A stretch of 64,000 bases of DNA. Source: Oscillospiraceae bacterium. GTDB taxonomy: Bacteria > Bacillota > Clostridia > Oscillospirales > Ruminococcaceae. Where the stretch lies: contig JAJQGB010000009.1 of assembly GCA_021200775.1 (NCBI GenBank), positions 67,773-131,772 on the forward strand, in the 5' to 3' direction. The notes beneath the pieces are model-generated. The model did not search any database. It was not told the origin of the DNA and saw only the letters and a list, made by a program, of their open reading frames with translations. Shown in pieces: positions 15,269 to 23,336 of the stretch. How positions within the stretch are numbered: position 1 is the first letter of the stretch; each line of letters opens with the position of its first letter. A program made the translations under genes and the position numbers.

Positions 15269-16360
15269 ATGAAAAGAGCATCAAAACTTATCTGCCTTGC
15301 CCTGGCACTTATGCTGAGCCTGACCGCCTGCGGCAATCAATCTGAAACCCAAGAAAACACCACGGAAACTACTACAGAAGCCACAACCGAAGCCACCAGA
15401 GCCACTGCCGCACCGTACACCACAACAGCCTATCAGAAAATCGACAACGGCGACGGAACGGCATATCTCTTCTACGGAACTTTTACCGACACATGGGAGC
15501 AGAATACAGACGGAGTTCTGATTCTCTATGAGAATTTTGAGCCGGTAGATTATGAATACGGCGACGCACCGTGGTTTAATGACAGGCAGTTCATCTATTC
15601 GGTTGAAATCCAGGACGGCGTGGATTCTATAGGAAGCTATGCCTTCTACTGGTGCAAGAATCTTACTGAAGTTGAAATTCCAGACAGCGTGACACGGATA
15701 GGCAATTCGGCTTTCTATGCCTGTTACGCAATAGAGGAAATTACAATTCCCGACAGTGTTACTGTAATCGGAGAAAATGCGTTTGCGAGTTGCGAAAGCC
15801 TCAAATCTGTCACACTTCCAAACAACTTTACAGCGATACCCGAGGACTTGTTCTGCATGTGTAAAAGCCTTGAAGAGTTTGAGATTTCGGACAAGATTAC
15901 GAGTATAGGCGGAGGTGCATTTGCGCATTGCTACAGCCTTAAAGAGATGACGATTCCCGCAAGTGTCACTGAGATTGGAGACTATGTCTTCTACTACTGC
16001 ACCAGCCTGACCAGCATCACGGTCGATGAAAACAACTCGAGCTATGCCGATGTTGACGGAGTGCTCTTTGACAAGGACATAACCGAGCTCATTTGCTACC
16101 CTCTTGGCAAGTCCGACACGGATTACGAAATCCCCGACGGCGTCACGATGATAGATGCAGATGCCTTTGAAAAATGCGAAACCCTTACGAGTATCACCAT
16201 TCCGAAAAGTGTCACCTTCATCGGCGAGTTTTCACTCTCCGATTGCCCGAACCTCACCGACATCTATTACGAGGGCACCGAAGCCGAGTGGAACGAGATA
16301 ACCCTTGAAAAGTACTACGACTACCAGTCGGAGTTTACGGTGCATTTTGAGGACAGATGA
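15269..16360 (+). CDS. BspA-type leucine-rich-repeat lipoprotein
   Basis: A 363-residue surface lipoprotein. The signal peptide ends in LTAC (lipid Cys21) and is followed by a Thr-rich linker (TTETTTEATTEATRATAA). From about residue 95 it carries at least seven LRR_5 (Treponema/BspA-like) repeats of 23 residues, such as IGSYAFYWCKNLTEVEIPDS and IGENAFASCESLKSVTLPNN. A 35-residue insert sits between repeats 5 and 6 (SSYADVDGVLFDKDITELICY), as is usual in this family. Such proteins are thought to mediate adhesion or protein binding at the cell surface. A GGGGG-like ribosome site precedes the ATG. Confidence 0.9.
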   Translation: MKRASKLICLALALMLSLTACGNQSETQENTTETTTEATTEATRATAAPYTTTAYQKIDNGDGTAYLFYGTFTDTWEQNTDGVLILYENFEPVDYEYGDAPWFNDRQFIYSVEIQDGVDSIGSYAFYWCKNLTEVEIPDSVTRIGNSAFYACYAIEEITIPDSVTVIGENAFASCESLKSVTLPNNFTAIPEDLFCMCKSLEEFEISDKITSIGGGAFAHCYSLKEMTIPASVTEIGDYVFYYCTSLTSITVDENNSSYADVDGVLFDKDITELICYPLGKSDTDYEIPDGVTMIDADAFEKCETLTSITIPKSVTFIGEFSLSDCPNLTDIYYEGTEAEWNEITLEKYYDYQSEFTVHFEDR

Positions 16361-16384
16361 AACAAAAATATTTTTGAAAAAAGG

Positions 16385-16413
16385 TTGATTTCTGCCGATA
16401 GATTGTGTATAAT
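16385..16413 (+). promoter_or_regulatory. Promoter of the structured RNA / capA-like leader
   Basis: TTGATT (16385-16390), 17 bp, TATAAT (16408-16413), preceded by TTGTG. Transcription should begin near 16420. Confidence 0.75.
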
Positions 16414-16419
16414 GTAATT

Positions 16420-16547
16420 GAAGATAAGAGCTTTGCTCCGGTCTTAAAGCGGTGATTCTCCACCACCAAGCGAGAACTTAAAAAAGCGGCGAGTCTCTGC
16501 CATTAAGTGAGAACCTAAAACCGGGGATGAGCAATCGTCCCCTTTTT
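16420..16547 (+). ncRNA. Structured RNA with two tandem pseudoknot-like units and a terminator (candidate cis-regulator)
   Basis: Two 35-nt units (16446-16480 and 16483-16517) match at 27 of 35 positions. In each, GG(T/C)G pairs with (C/T)(A/G)CC to close a six-base loop ending TCTC. That TCTC can pair with GAGA 11 nt downstream of the hairpin, an H-type pseudoknot. The stem changes T-A to C-G between units. A closing stem CTCCGGT/ACCGGGG (16436-16442 with 16520-16526) encloses both units and shares GGGG with a terminator hairpin GGGGATGA-GCAA-TCGTCCCC (16523-16542) followed by TTTTT. The CapA-like gene begins 38 nt later. It matches no riboswitch class I know; an independent small RNA is the alternative. 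Confidence 0.7.
16523..16547 (+). terminator. GNRA-capped terminator of the structured RNA
   Basis: An 8-bp stem (one G-U pair) closed by a GCAA tetraloop and followed by TTTTT. Its 5' arm overlaps the closing stem of the upstream RNA, so the two are mutually exclusive. Confidence 0.85.
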
Positions 16548-16584
16548 CAGTATATACCGATTATTTGCGATAAAAGGAGCTAAA

Positions 16585-17850
16585 ATGTCCAGAACCCACC
16601 GCATTATAATTATAATTTTCACCGCCGTATTTATGGTTGCCGTCATCGCTGGTGTGGCTATACGCTCGCTTCAGGACGACAGTCTCGAAGCCGTTTCGCC
16701 GGATGTTACTCTGGCTACTGAGGACGAACCTGAGGTCACTTCCGTTACGGAAGCGACTACCGAAATCACAACCGAAGCCACAACGGCTCCGACAACTGTC
16801 ACGACAGAGGCGACCACAGAGCCGGTTCCGGAAGAAGAGCCGGAGGAAAGCGGCGAGGTCGTCATTGCCATCGGCGGAGACACTTCGATAGATTCAGAGT
16901 TTGCCGACGCCTGCTACAAGTGGGGCGTTGACTACCCGTGGAAAGAGGTCAGCGACATCTTCAACGCCGCAGACATTGCGATTGTCAATCTCGAAACCTG
17001 CGTCAGCGACACCGGCGAGTCGGAAAAACCGGAGGGCTACGGCTTCCGGACACCTCCAGAAATGCTCGAAGGCTTCGTCAATGCCGGAATCGACATCGTG
17101 AATCTTGCTAACAACCACGTCCGTGACTTCGGCTACGACGCACTTCTCAATACGTTTGAAAACCTCACGAACTACGGAATCGAATATTTCGGAGCAGGCT
17201 ATGACGAGGACGACGCAGAGGGTCTTCTCGTGAAAGAAGTAAACGGCGTCACAATCGGGTTCGTCGGGTGCAACCGGGTCTATCTTTCGTCCGACTGCGC
17301 CGCTTCGGAAGACCACGCCGGAATCAACATGGTTTACAGCATGAGTGACGAACGGACACAGGATTTCCTTGCGAAAATCGCCGAGTACGACTCGCAGGTT
17401 GACGTCCTTATCGTCTTCATGCACTGCGGAACTGAGGAGACCTTCGACGTCAGCTCCTATCAGAAGGAGCTCGGGCGTGCCCTCATCGACAATGGCGCAG
17501 ACATCGTAATCGGTGGGCACTCCCACACTCTCCAACCGATAGAATTTTATAACGGCAAGCCGATTTTCTATAGCATCGGAAATCTCATTTTCTGGCACGT
17601 CGACGACGATATCGACGGTCTCACCTGCATTTTCAACATCACCGTCGACAAGGACGGCTTCAAGAGCCTGACGATAAACCCGCTTTTCATCAAGAATTAT
17701 AAAGTCTATCTCCTCACCGAAGGTGAAGGTACATACGCTTCCCGTTACCGCCAGATTATCGACCTCATGAACGAGCTGTGCCTGGATTACGGCGTGCAGT
17801 TCGATGACGACGGGGTGATGTATTTCATAGAAGAAACAGAAGAACAATAG
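16585..17850 (+). CDS. CapA-family metallophosphoesterase-like surface protein
   Basis: A 421-residue protein with an N-terminal membrane anchor (residues 7-27), a Thr/Glu-rich stalk (about 40-92) and a CapA/PgsA-type domain to the end. Recognisable motifs are [42 protein letters not shown] and [25 protein letters not shown], i.e. the calcineurin-like metal-binding Asp, Asn and His residues. Relatives take part in poly-gamma-glutamate capsule assembly, but no capB or capC is nearby, so the exact role is open. It is preceded by the structured RNA and followed 16 bp later by guaA, so leader readthrough could also reach guaA. Confidence 0.88.
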   Translation: MSRTHRIIIIIFTAVFMVAVIAGVAIRSLQDDSLEAVSPDVTLATEDEPEVTSVTEATTEITTEATTAPTTVTTEATTEPVPEEEPEESGEVVIAIGGDTSIDSEFADACYKWGVDYPWKEVSDIFNAADIAIVNLETCVSDTGESEKPEGYGFRTPPEMLEGFVNAGIDIVNLANNHVRDFGYDALLNTFENLTNYGIEYFGAGYDEDDAEGLLVKEVNGVTIGFVGCNRVYLSSDCAASEDHAGINMVYSMSDERTQDFLAKIAEYDSQVDVLIVFMHCGTEETFDVSSYQKELGRALIDNGADIVIGGHSHTLQPIEFYNGKPIFYSIGNLIFWHVDDDIDGLTCIFNITVDKDGFKSLTINPLFIKNYKVYLLTEGEGTYASRYRQIIDLMNELCLDYGVQFDDDGVMYFIEETEEQ

Positions 17851-17866
17851 AAAGGAAAGAAATGTA

Positions 17867-19402
17867 ATGCAGCACGAAAAAGTACTAATAATCGACTTCG
17901 GCGGGCAGTATAACCAGCTCATCGCACGGCGTGTGCGTGAAGCGAACGTCTACTGCGAGGTTGTGCCCTACCGCAAGGCGTCGATTGACATGATTAAATC
18001 CGAGAATCCGGTCGGAATCATCTTCACCGGTGGACCGAAGAGCGTTTATAAGGACGATTCGCCGTCCGTCTCCAAAGAGATTTTCGGGCTCGGAATCCCG
18101 ATTTTGGGAATATGCTATGGTGCACAGCTGATGGCATATCTTCTTGGTGGAGAAGTGGCGACGGCGCCTGTCAGTGAGTACGGCAAGACCGAGACCGAGT
18201 TTTCGGCGGAGTCGGTTATGTTCAAAAATCTCCCCGAAAAGTCAATCACATGGATGAGTCACACTGACTATATTAAGAGTGTACCCGATGGATTCGTGAC
18301 GACTGCCCACACTGCCGTCTGCCCGACTGCGGCGATGGAGAATCCGGCAAGAAAGCTCTATGCCGTGCAATTTCATCCGGAAGTAAATCATACTGAAAAC
18401 GGTTCCCAGATGCTCCGGAGTTTTCTTTACGACGTCTGCGAGTGCAAGGGCGACTGGACGATGGAGAGATACGCCGAGACCGCAATCGCCGAGCTTCGTG
18501 AAAAGGTCGGCGACAAGAGAGTGCTCCTTGCGCTTTCCGGAGGAGTCGACTCGTCCGTCTGTGCGGCACTTCTCTCGAAGGCTGTCGGAAGCCAGCTCAC
18601 CTGTATTTTCGTCGACCACGGCTTCATGAGAAAGAACGAGGGCGACGAGGTCGAGGAGGCTTTCGCCGACTGGGAAGTCAATTTCGTCAGAGTCAACGCC
18701 AAAGACCGCTTCATGGCGAAGCTCAACGGCGTTTCGGCTCCCGAGCAGAAGAGAAAGATTATCGGCGAGGAGTTTATCAGAGTTTTCGAGGCTGAGGCGA
18801 AGAAAATCGGGCATGTCGAGTACCTTGCGCAGGGCACCATCTACCCTGACGTCATCGAGTCGGGCGCAGGCGACGCCGCCGTCATCAAGAGCCACCATAA
18901 CGTCGGCGGTCTTCCCGATTACGTCGATTTCGAGGAGATTATCGAGCCGCTCCGTATGCTTTTTAAAGACGAAGTAAGAGCTTTGGGAAGAACCCTCGGG
19001 CTTTCGGACAAGCTCGTCAACCGCCAGCCCTTCCCGGGACCGGGTCTCGCAATCAGAATCATCGGCGAAATCACCGACGAGAGACTCACAATCCTTCAGG
19101 ACGCCGACTGGGTCTTCCGTGACGAGCTCGCAAAGAGCGGCGTCGACAAGGACCTGAGCCAGTTCTTCGCCGTCCTGACGACCATGCGCTCCGTTGGAGT
19201 CATGGGCGACGGCAGAACCTATGACTACACCCTCGCCCTCCGTGCCGTCACGACCCAAGACTTCATGACCGCCGACTTCGCCAAAATCCCCTATGACGTC
19301 CTCGAGCGCTGCTCGTCGAGGATTATTAATGAGACAAACGGGATTAATCGGGTGGTTTATGATATCACCACTAAACCGCCGGCTACGATTGAGTGGGAAT
19401 AA
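17867..19402 (+). CDS. guaA: GMP synthase (glutamine-hydrolysing)
   Basis: A 511-residue purine biosynthesis enzyme converting XMP to GMP. The N-terminal class I glutamine amidotransferase has Cys83 (GICYGAQ), His170 and Glu172 (FHPEVNHT). The ATP pyrophosphatase domain has the PP-loop SGGVDSS from residue 224. The C-terminal dimerisation domain ends [11 protein letters not shown], as expected. The start has AGGAAAGAAATGTA ahead of it. It lies 16 bp after the CapA-like gene. Confidence 0.97.
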   Translation: MQHEKVLIIDFGGQYNQLIARRVREANVYCEVVPYRKASIDMIKSENPVGIIFTGGPKSVYKDDSPSVSKEIFGLGIPILGICYGAQLMAYLLGGEVATAPVSEYGKTETEFSAESVMFKNLPEKSITWMSHTDYIKSVPDGFVTTAHTAVCPTAAMENPARKLYAVQFHPEVNHTENGSQMLRSFLYDVCECKGDWTMERYAETAIAELREKVGDKRVLLALSGGVDSSVCAALLSKAVGSQLTCIFVDHGFMRKNEGDEVEEAFADWEVNFVRVNAKDRFMAKLNGVSAPEQKRKIIGEEFIRVFEAEAKKIGHVEYLAQGTIYPDVIESGAGDAAVIKSHHNVGGLPDYVDFEEIIEPLRMLFKDEVRALGRTLGLSDKLVNRQPFPGPGLAIRIIGEITDERLTILQDADWVFRDELAKSGVDKDLSQFFAVLTTMRSVGVMGDGRTYDYTLALRAVTTQDFMTADFAKIPYDVLERCSSRIINETNGINRVVYDITTKPPATIEWE

Positions 19403-19425
19403 TTGCATTTATCTAAATGCTACAG

Positions 19426-19465
19426 AAAGAGCTACCTGCCTTATTGGGATTGTGTGGCTCTTTTT
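19426..19465 (+). terminator. Terminator of guaA
   Basis: AAAGAGCTAC (19426-19435) pairs with GTGGCTCTTT (19454-19463, one G-U pair), ending in TTTTT. Confidence 0.75.
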
Positions 19466-19501
19466 ACGGTAAAAAAGTTGTATTATTAACTCTTTTCCGT
19501 G

Positions 19502-19530
19502 TTGCGTTTTTAACAATTATGTGTTACAAT
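19502..19530 (+). promoter_or_regulatory. Promoter of the helicase module
   Basis: TTGCGT (19502-19507), 17 bp, TACAAT (19525-19530), with TGTGT before the -10. Confidence 0.65.
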
Positions 19531-19564
19531 AAATTCAGAAATATCAGGAAAGAGGATGTATCTG

Positions 19565-20290
19565 ATGGCAACAGAAATCGAAATGCTGACGAAGGCAAAG
19601 ATGTACATGGAGAAGCTTGCAAGCGGTGTCGACCCGATTTCTGGGAATCTTGCTCCGGAAGAGGATGTCATAAATCAGCTGAAACTTTCACGTTGCTTTA
19701 CGTATGTTGCGGGAGTTTTGCAGTCGGTTATAGACAATGGCGGAAAGGTTGAAAAGGTCACCAAAGCGAAAAAGTTGCCTTTCTATCTGCCTTTGGAGGT
19801 TCGTGATGATTTCCGGTTCTCTGATAATCCGATTCCAGTCAGTAATCTTGCTGAGCGGATTAACTCTCTTATAGACACTGGTACTATGTCCGAAATGAAG
19901 TATCGCAGTATAACCTCATGGCTTATCAGCGTCGGGATTCTTGAGGAAATAGTCGGTAGTAATGGAAAGACAAAAAAGGTTCCAACCAAAGACGGAAACT
20001 CAGTTGGCATAACATCTCAGCAAAGAACGGGAATGTACGGCGTATACTATGTCACTGTCTATAACCGTACTGCCCAAAGGTTCATTCTCGATAATATTGA
20101 CACTATAACCGAAATCAATAACACCAAGCCTAGAGACCGGGAAAGTGCTGATTCTCTGTGGTCGCCAGAGTTTGACGAGTGCCTGATAGACTTATCTTCA
20201 AAAAATGTTCCTGTCAGTGAAATAGCTGTTACTCTAAAGAAGAGTAACTCGGCTGTTATTCAGAGGATGAAGAAGCTTGGGCTGTGTTGA
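19565..20290 (+). CDS. Helicase-associated protein with C-terminal HTH
   Basis: A 241-residue soluble protein. The start at 19565 is 9 nt from AGGAAAGAGG; an ATG three codons earlier abuts that site and is less likely. Residues 1-60 (LTKAKMYMEKLASGVDPISG then LKLSRCFTYVAGVLQSVIDNG) resemble a small helical domain I remember from UvrD/RecQ-like helicase neighbours (RQC-minor-like). The C-terminal 50 residues (WSPEFDECLIDLSSKNVPVSEIAVTLKKSNSAVIQRMKKLG) form a convincing winged or simple helix-turn-helix. It lies 15 bp ahead of the zinc-ribbon helicase gene and shares its promoter, so the two probably act together. It could target the helicase to DNA or act as a regulator. Confidence 0.8.
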   Translation: MATEIEMLTKAKMYMEKLASGVDPISGNLAPEEDVINQLKLSRCFTYVAGVLQSVIDNGGKVEKVTKAKKLPFYLPLEVRDDFRFSDNPIPVSNLAERINSLIDTGTMSEMKYRSITSWLISVGILEEIVGSNGKTKKVPTKDGNSVGITSQQRTGMYGVYYVTVYNRTAQRFILDNIDTITEINNTKPRDRESADSLWSPEFDECLIDLSSKNVPVSEIAVTLKKSNSAVIQRMKKLGLC

Positions 20291-20305
20291 TGTGAGGTGA
20301 CATAA

Positions 20306-23110
20306 ATGCTGATAAGGTGTCCTGAGTGTGGAAATCAGATATCGGACAGGGTGGAGAGATGTCCTCATTGTGGATTGCCGGGAAAATTCTTTTCTGGGAC
20401 AAGTGAGCAGAACTTGTCTGACTTGAATCTTTCCGACATAAGCAGTGTCCTGACTTCTTTTGACAGGGATTACTATGCCCTTTTCAGCAGTTCCCATTAC
20501 ATTTCCCGCCGTGAGCAGGAATATCTTGTCAACACTTATGGAGGATATTTTTCGACTTTTGACAATCCGATGATACTTCAATATGTGCAGAATAACGCCC
20601 GGAAGTTCCGTATCGATACGGCTACTCTCAGGCGCTTTCTTGCAAAAATGAAGTCTCTTGACGCTGATATCGCCACCCATAACGCAAATTATGTTGACAG
20701 CGTTCTCCAAAATGAAAGTGAGTATTTCGATAATATCCTGAAAGATATTGACCCGGACATAAAGCTTGATGAAGAACAGCGGCGAGCTGTCATAACTGAT
20801 GATGACTACTGCCTGCTTGTTGCTGGTGCTGGTGCAGGAAAGACTACCACGATGGCGGCAAAAGTGAAGTATCTCGTCGAAAAGAAGAACATCCGTCCGG
20901 AAGAAATAATAGTCATCTCGTACACCAACAAAGCCATAGCAGAGCTTCAGGAGAGAATAAACAAGAAGCTTCAGATTCCTGCGAGAATCTGCACATTCCA
21001 CTCGTTCGCTTATGACATAGTCAAGAAGTTTTCCGTTGAGCCGCCGGAAATCAACTTCAGTTCCTACAGTATCATCTCTGATATTCTCGAAAAACGAATA
21101 TTTGACGACAAGAAACTCATGAGGAATCTCGTTTTATTTTTGGGATACTATTTTGACATTCCTGATGATGCGTTCAACTTTGAAAATCTCAACCAGTACC
21201 ATCTCTATAAAGCTTCTCAGACCTATGAGACCATCAAAAGTAGCTTGGGCGAATATGTCCAGTCTGTCGCTAAGCAACGCTCACGGAGAATCAAGACTAT
21301 TACCGGTGAATATCTGCGTTCAGTTCAGGAAGTTCAGATTGCCAACTTTTTGTATCTCAACGGCATTGATTACGAATACGAGAAAGTATACCCATTCGGA
21401 ACTCTCTCAAAGAATAAAAAGTACACTCCCGACTTTTTCATTTCTCAGGGAGAACATACTGCCTGGCTTGAACATTATGCTCTTTCTCAAAGTGGATATA
21501 ATGGCATATTCACGCCAGCACAGATAGAAAAATACAAGAAATCTATCAGAAGCAAGCGGCATCTTCACTCTATCAGCAAGACCGATTTGATTGAAACGTG
21601 GTCATTCTATAACGACCGCCGTCCTCTCTTAGAGCACCTCGAAGAGGAACTTACACGTCACGGGTTTATTCTGAAGCCGAGAAGCTTTGATGATGTATAC
21701 AAAAAGATAGTTGAAACTGGCAAGGACAAGTACATCTACAGTCTTGTCCAGTTTATGATGCAATTTATCGAGCAATATAAAACCGCAGGCTATGATGAAG
21801 GAGGTTTTAAGATTCTCCGCAAGAAGACGGACAATCCGAGAACTCTTCTGTTTTTGGATATCGCCGAGCCAGTATATAATCATTATCAGGAGGCTCTTAA
21901 AGCGGCAAACCAGATTGACTTTGCAGATATGATTAACGATGCTCAATACTATCTTCATGAGATAGAGAGCCAGCAGCTGGAGCTTCCCTACAAGTATATC
22001 ATCATAGACGAGTTTCAGGATATTGCCAGACAGCGGTTCAATCTCACAAAGACTCTTTCCGAAATAACCAATGCCAAAGTTGTTGCTGTCGGAGATGACT
22101 GGCAGTCTATCTTTGCGTTTTCAGGTTCAGATATAACACTATTCACCAAATTCGTTGAGCTTGTCGGAGGAGGAACGGAGCTCAAAATAACTCATACATA
22201 TCGCAATTCCCAGGAGCTTATAGACATCGCAGGCAAGTTCGTCCAGAAAAATTCAACTCAGATTCGCAAACAGCTGATTTCACCGAAGCATCTCGAAAAT
22301 CCGATTGTTATAGAGACATTCGATGATTCTCATAGCATGATGAAAAACCTTGCTGAAAAGGTTGAGGAGATTATCGGGAAAATCGTTTCTGAATTCGGAG
22401 AGAAGAAGACAATTCTCCTTGTCGGAAGATATAATTTTGACTTGTATCGGCTTGTCAAAACGGGAAGGTTTCAGGAATTGTACAGAAATAATGAAGTTAA
22501 AAGCGTGAAGTATCCTAAGGTCAAGATATCTTTCATGACTGTTCACAGTGCAAAAGGTCTTGGTTATGACAACGTAATACTTATCAACATGTTTGAGGGC
22601 AAGTTCGGATTTCCTTGCCAGATTGAGGATGACCCGATTATGAAGCTTGTCAGATATGAAGACAACAGTATGCCGTTTGCTGAAGAGCGAAGACTGTTTT
22701 ATGTCGCCATGACGAGAACCAAGAACCGTGTGTATATAGTAACGCCACAAAACCGTCCGTCCAGATTCCTTGTCGAACTCATTAAGGATAATAATTTGCC
22801 ATATGACGGTGAAATCAATATGCAGGCGGTTGATTTGTTCAAAATCCGTTGCCCTCACTGTGGCTTCCCACTGAAATACACATTCAATAAGAACTATGGT
22901 CTGAATCTCTGGATGTGTACAAATGAGTCGGAGGTCTGCGATTTCATGACTAATGACCGGGTTCATATGCATGATATCATTAAATGTCCCAGATGCAGTG
23001 ATGGGTATCTTATAGTAAAGGAGAAAAACGGCGACATTTTCTATGGCTGTACCAATTACACGAATGAAGAGCATCAATGCAAATACATGCGGGTGATTGA
23101 AAAGGGATAA
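20306..23110 (+). CDS. UvrD/HelD-type superfamily 1 helicase with zinc ribbons and a nuclease-like insert
   Basis: A 934-residue protein. An N-terminal zinc ribbon (CPECGNQISDRVERCPHCG, residues 5-23) precedes an SF1 helicase: motif I GAGAGKTT (K179), DEFQD at 568-572, GDDWQSIFAFSGSD, VHSAKGLGYDNV, and EERRLFYVAMTRTKNRVYI. Between motifs Ia and II lies an insert (about 340-420) with VQEVQIANFLYLNGIDYEYE, then YTPDFFI and WLEHYAL, similar to the PD-(D/E)XK-like segment of DNA helicase IV relatives. The C terminus has two topoisomerase-type zinc fingers (CPHCGFPLKYTF and CPRCSDGYLIV). It may be a repair or defence helicase. The ribosome site is GAGGTGA. The base composition is more AT-rich than in the neighbours. 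Confidence 0.9.
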   Translation: MLIRCPECGNQISDRVERCPHCGLPGKFFSGTSEQNLSDLNLSDISSVLTSFDRDYYALFSSSHYISRREQEYLVNTYGGYFSTFDNPMILQYVQNNARKFRIDTATLRRFLAKMKSLDADIATHNANYVDSVLQNESEYFDNILKDIDPDIKLDEEQRRAVITDDDYCLLVAGAGAGKTTTMAAKVKYLVEKKNIRPEEIIVISYTNKAIAELQERINKKLQIPARICTFHSFAYDIVKKFSVEPPEINFSSYSIISDILEKRIFDDKKLMRNLVLFLGYYFDIPDDAFNFENLNQYHLYKASQTYETIKSSLGEYVQSVAKQRSRRIKTITGEYLRSVQEVQIANFLYLNGIDYEYEKVYPFGTLSKNKKYTPDFFISQGEHTAWLEHYALSQSGYNGIFTPAQIEKYKKSIRSKRHLHSISKTDLIETWSFYNDRRPLLEHLEEELTRHGFILKPRSFDDVYKKIVETGKDKYIYSLVQFMMQFIEQYKTAGYDEGGFKILRKKTDNPRTLLFLDIAEPVYNHYQEALKAANQIDFADMINDAQYYLHEIESQQLELPYKYIIIDEFQDIARQRFNLTKTLSEITNAKVVAVGDDWQSIFAFSGSDITLFTKFVELVGGGTELKITHTYRNSQELIDIAGKFVQKNSTQIRKQLISPKHLENPIVIETFDDSHSMMKNLAEKVEEIIGKIVSEFGEKKTILLVGRYNFDLYRLVKTGRFQELYRNNEVKSVKYPKVKISFMTVHSAKGLGYDNVILINMFEGKFGFPCQIEDDPIMKLVRYEDNSMPFAEERRLFYVAMTRTKNRVYIVTPQNRPSRFLVELIKDNNLPYDGEINMQAVDLFKIRCPHCGFPLKYTFNKNYGLNLWMCTNESEVCDFMTNDRVHMHDIIKCPRCSDGYLIVKEKNGDIFYGCTNYTNEEHQCKYMRVIEKG

Positions 23111-23196
23111 TCCTTTCGGATTATGACAGCCTGCAAAACTGAGTCGCAATTATCAAATAACACATCAACTTGATCCCTACACCCTAAAAAAATTTG

Positions 23197-23225
23197 TTGA
23201 CAACTGCTTGATTATATGCTACAAT
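23197..23225 (+). promoter_or_regulatory. Promoter of the giant surface protein gene
   Basis: TTGACA (23197-23202), 17 bp, TACAAT (23220-23225), preceded by TATGC. The 5' leader is about 105 nt. Confidence 0.8.
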
Positions 23226-23336
23226 TTCTACAATGGATAGGAGTAACCTGAGGGATTTGTGTGCCATGTGCATCTATTTTAGCTCTTTCGGTTTTCCTGG
23301 AGGAGTTTTTTAATATTTTCGGAGGGAAGATAAGCC

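Noticed and set aside
16420..16547. Glycine, c-di-GMP, THF or guanidine riboswitch, or 6S RNA
   Set aside because: Core sequences of those classes as I know them are absent and the length is too short for 6S RNA.
16894..17922. 342-codon minus-strand frame over the CapA-like gene
   Set aside because: Antisense shadow.
18242..19408. 388-codon minus-strand frame over guaA
   Set aside because: Fully antisense to a conserved gene with intact motifs.
23233..23313. 26-codon open frame in the leader of the giant protein gene
   Set aside because: Its ATG would sit at the transcription start with no ribosome site; no conserved leader-peptide feature.
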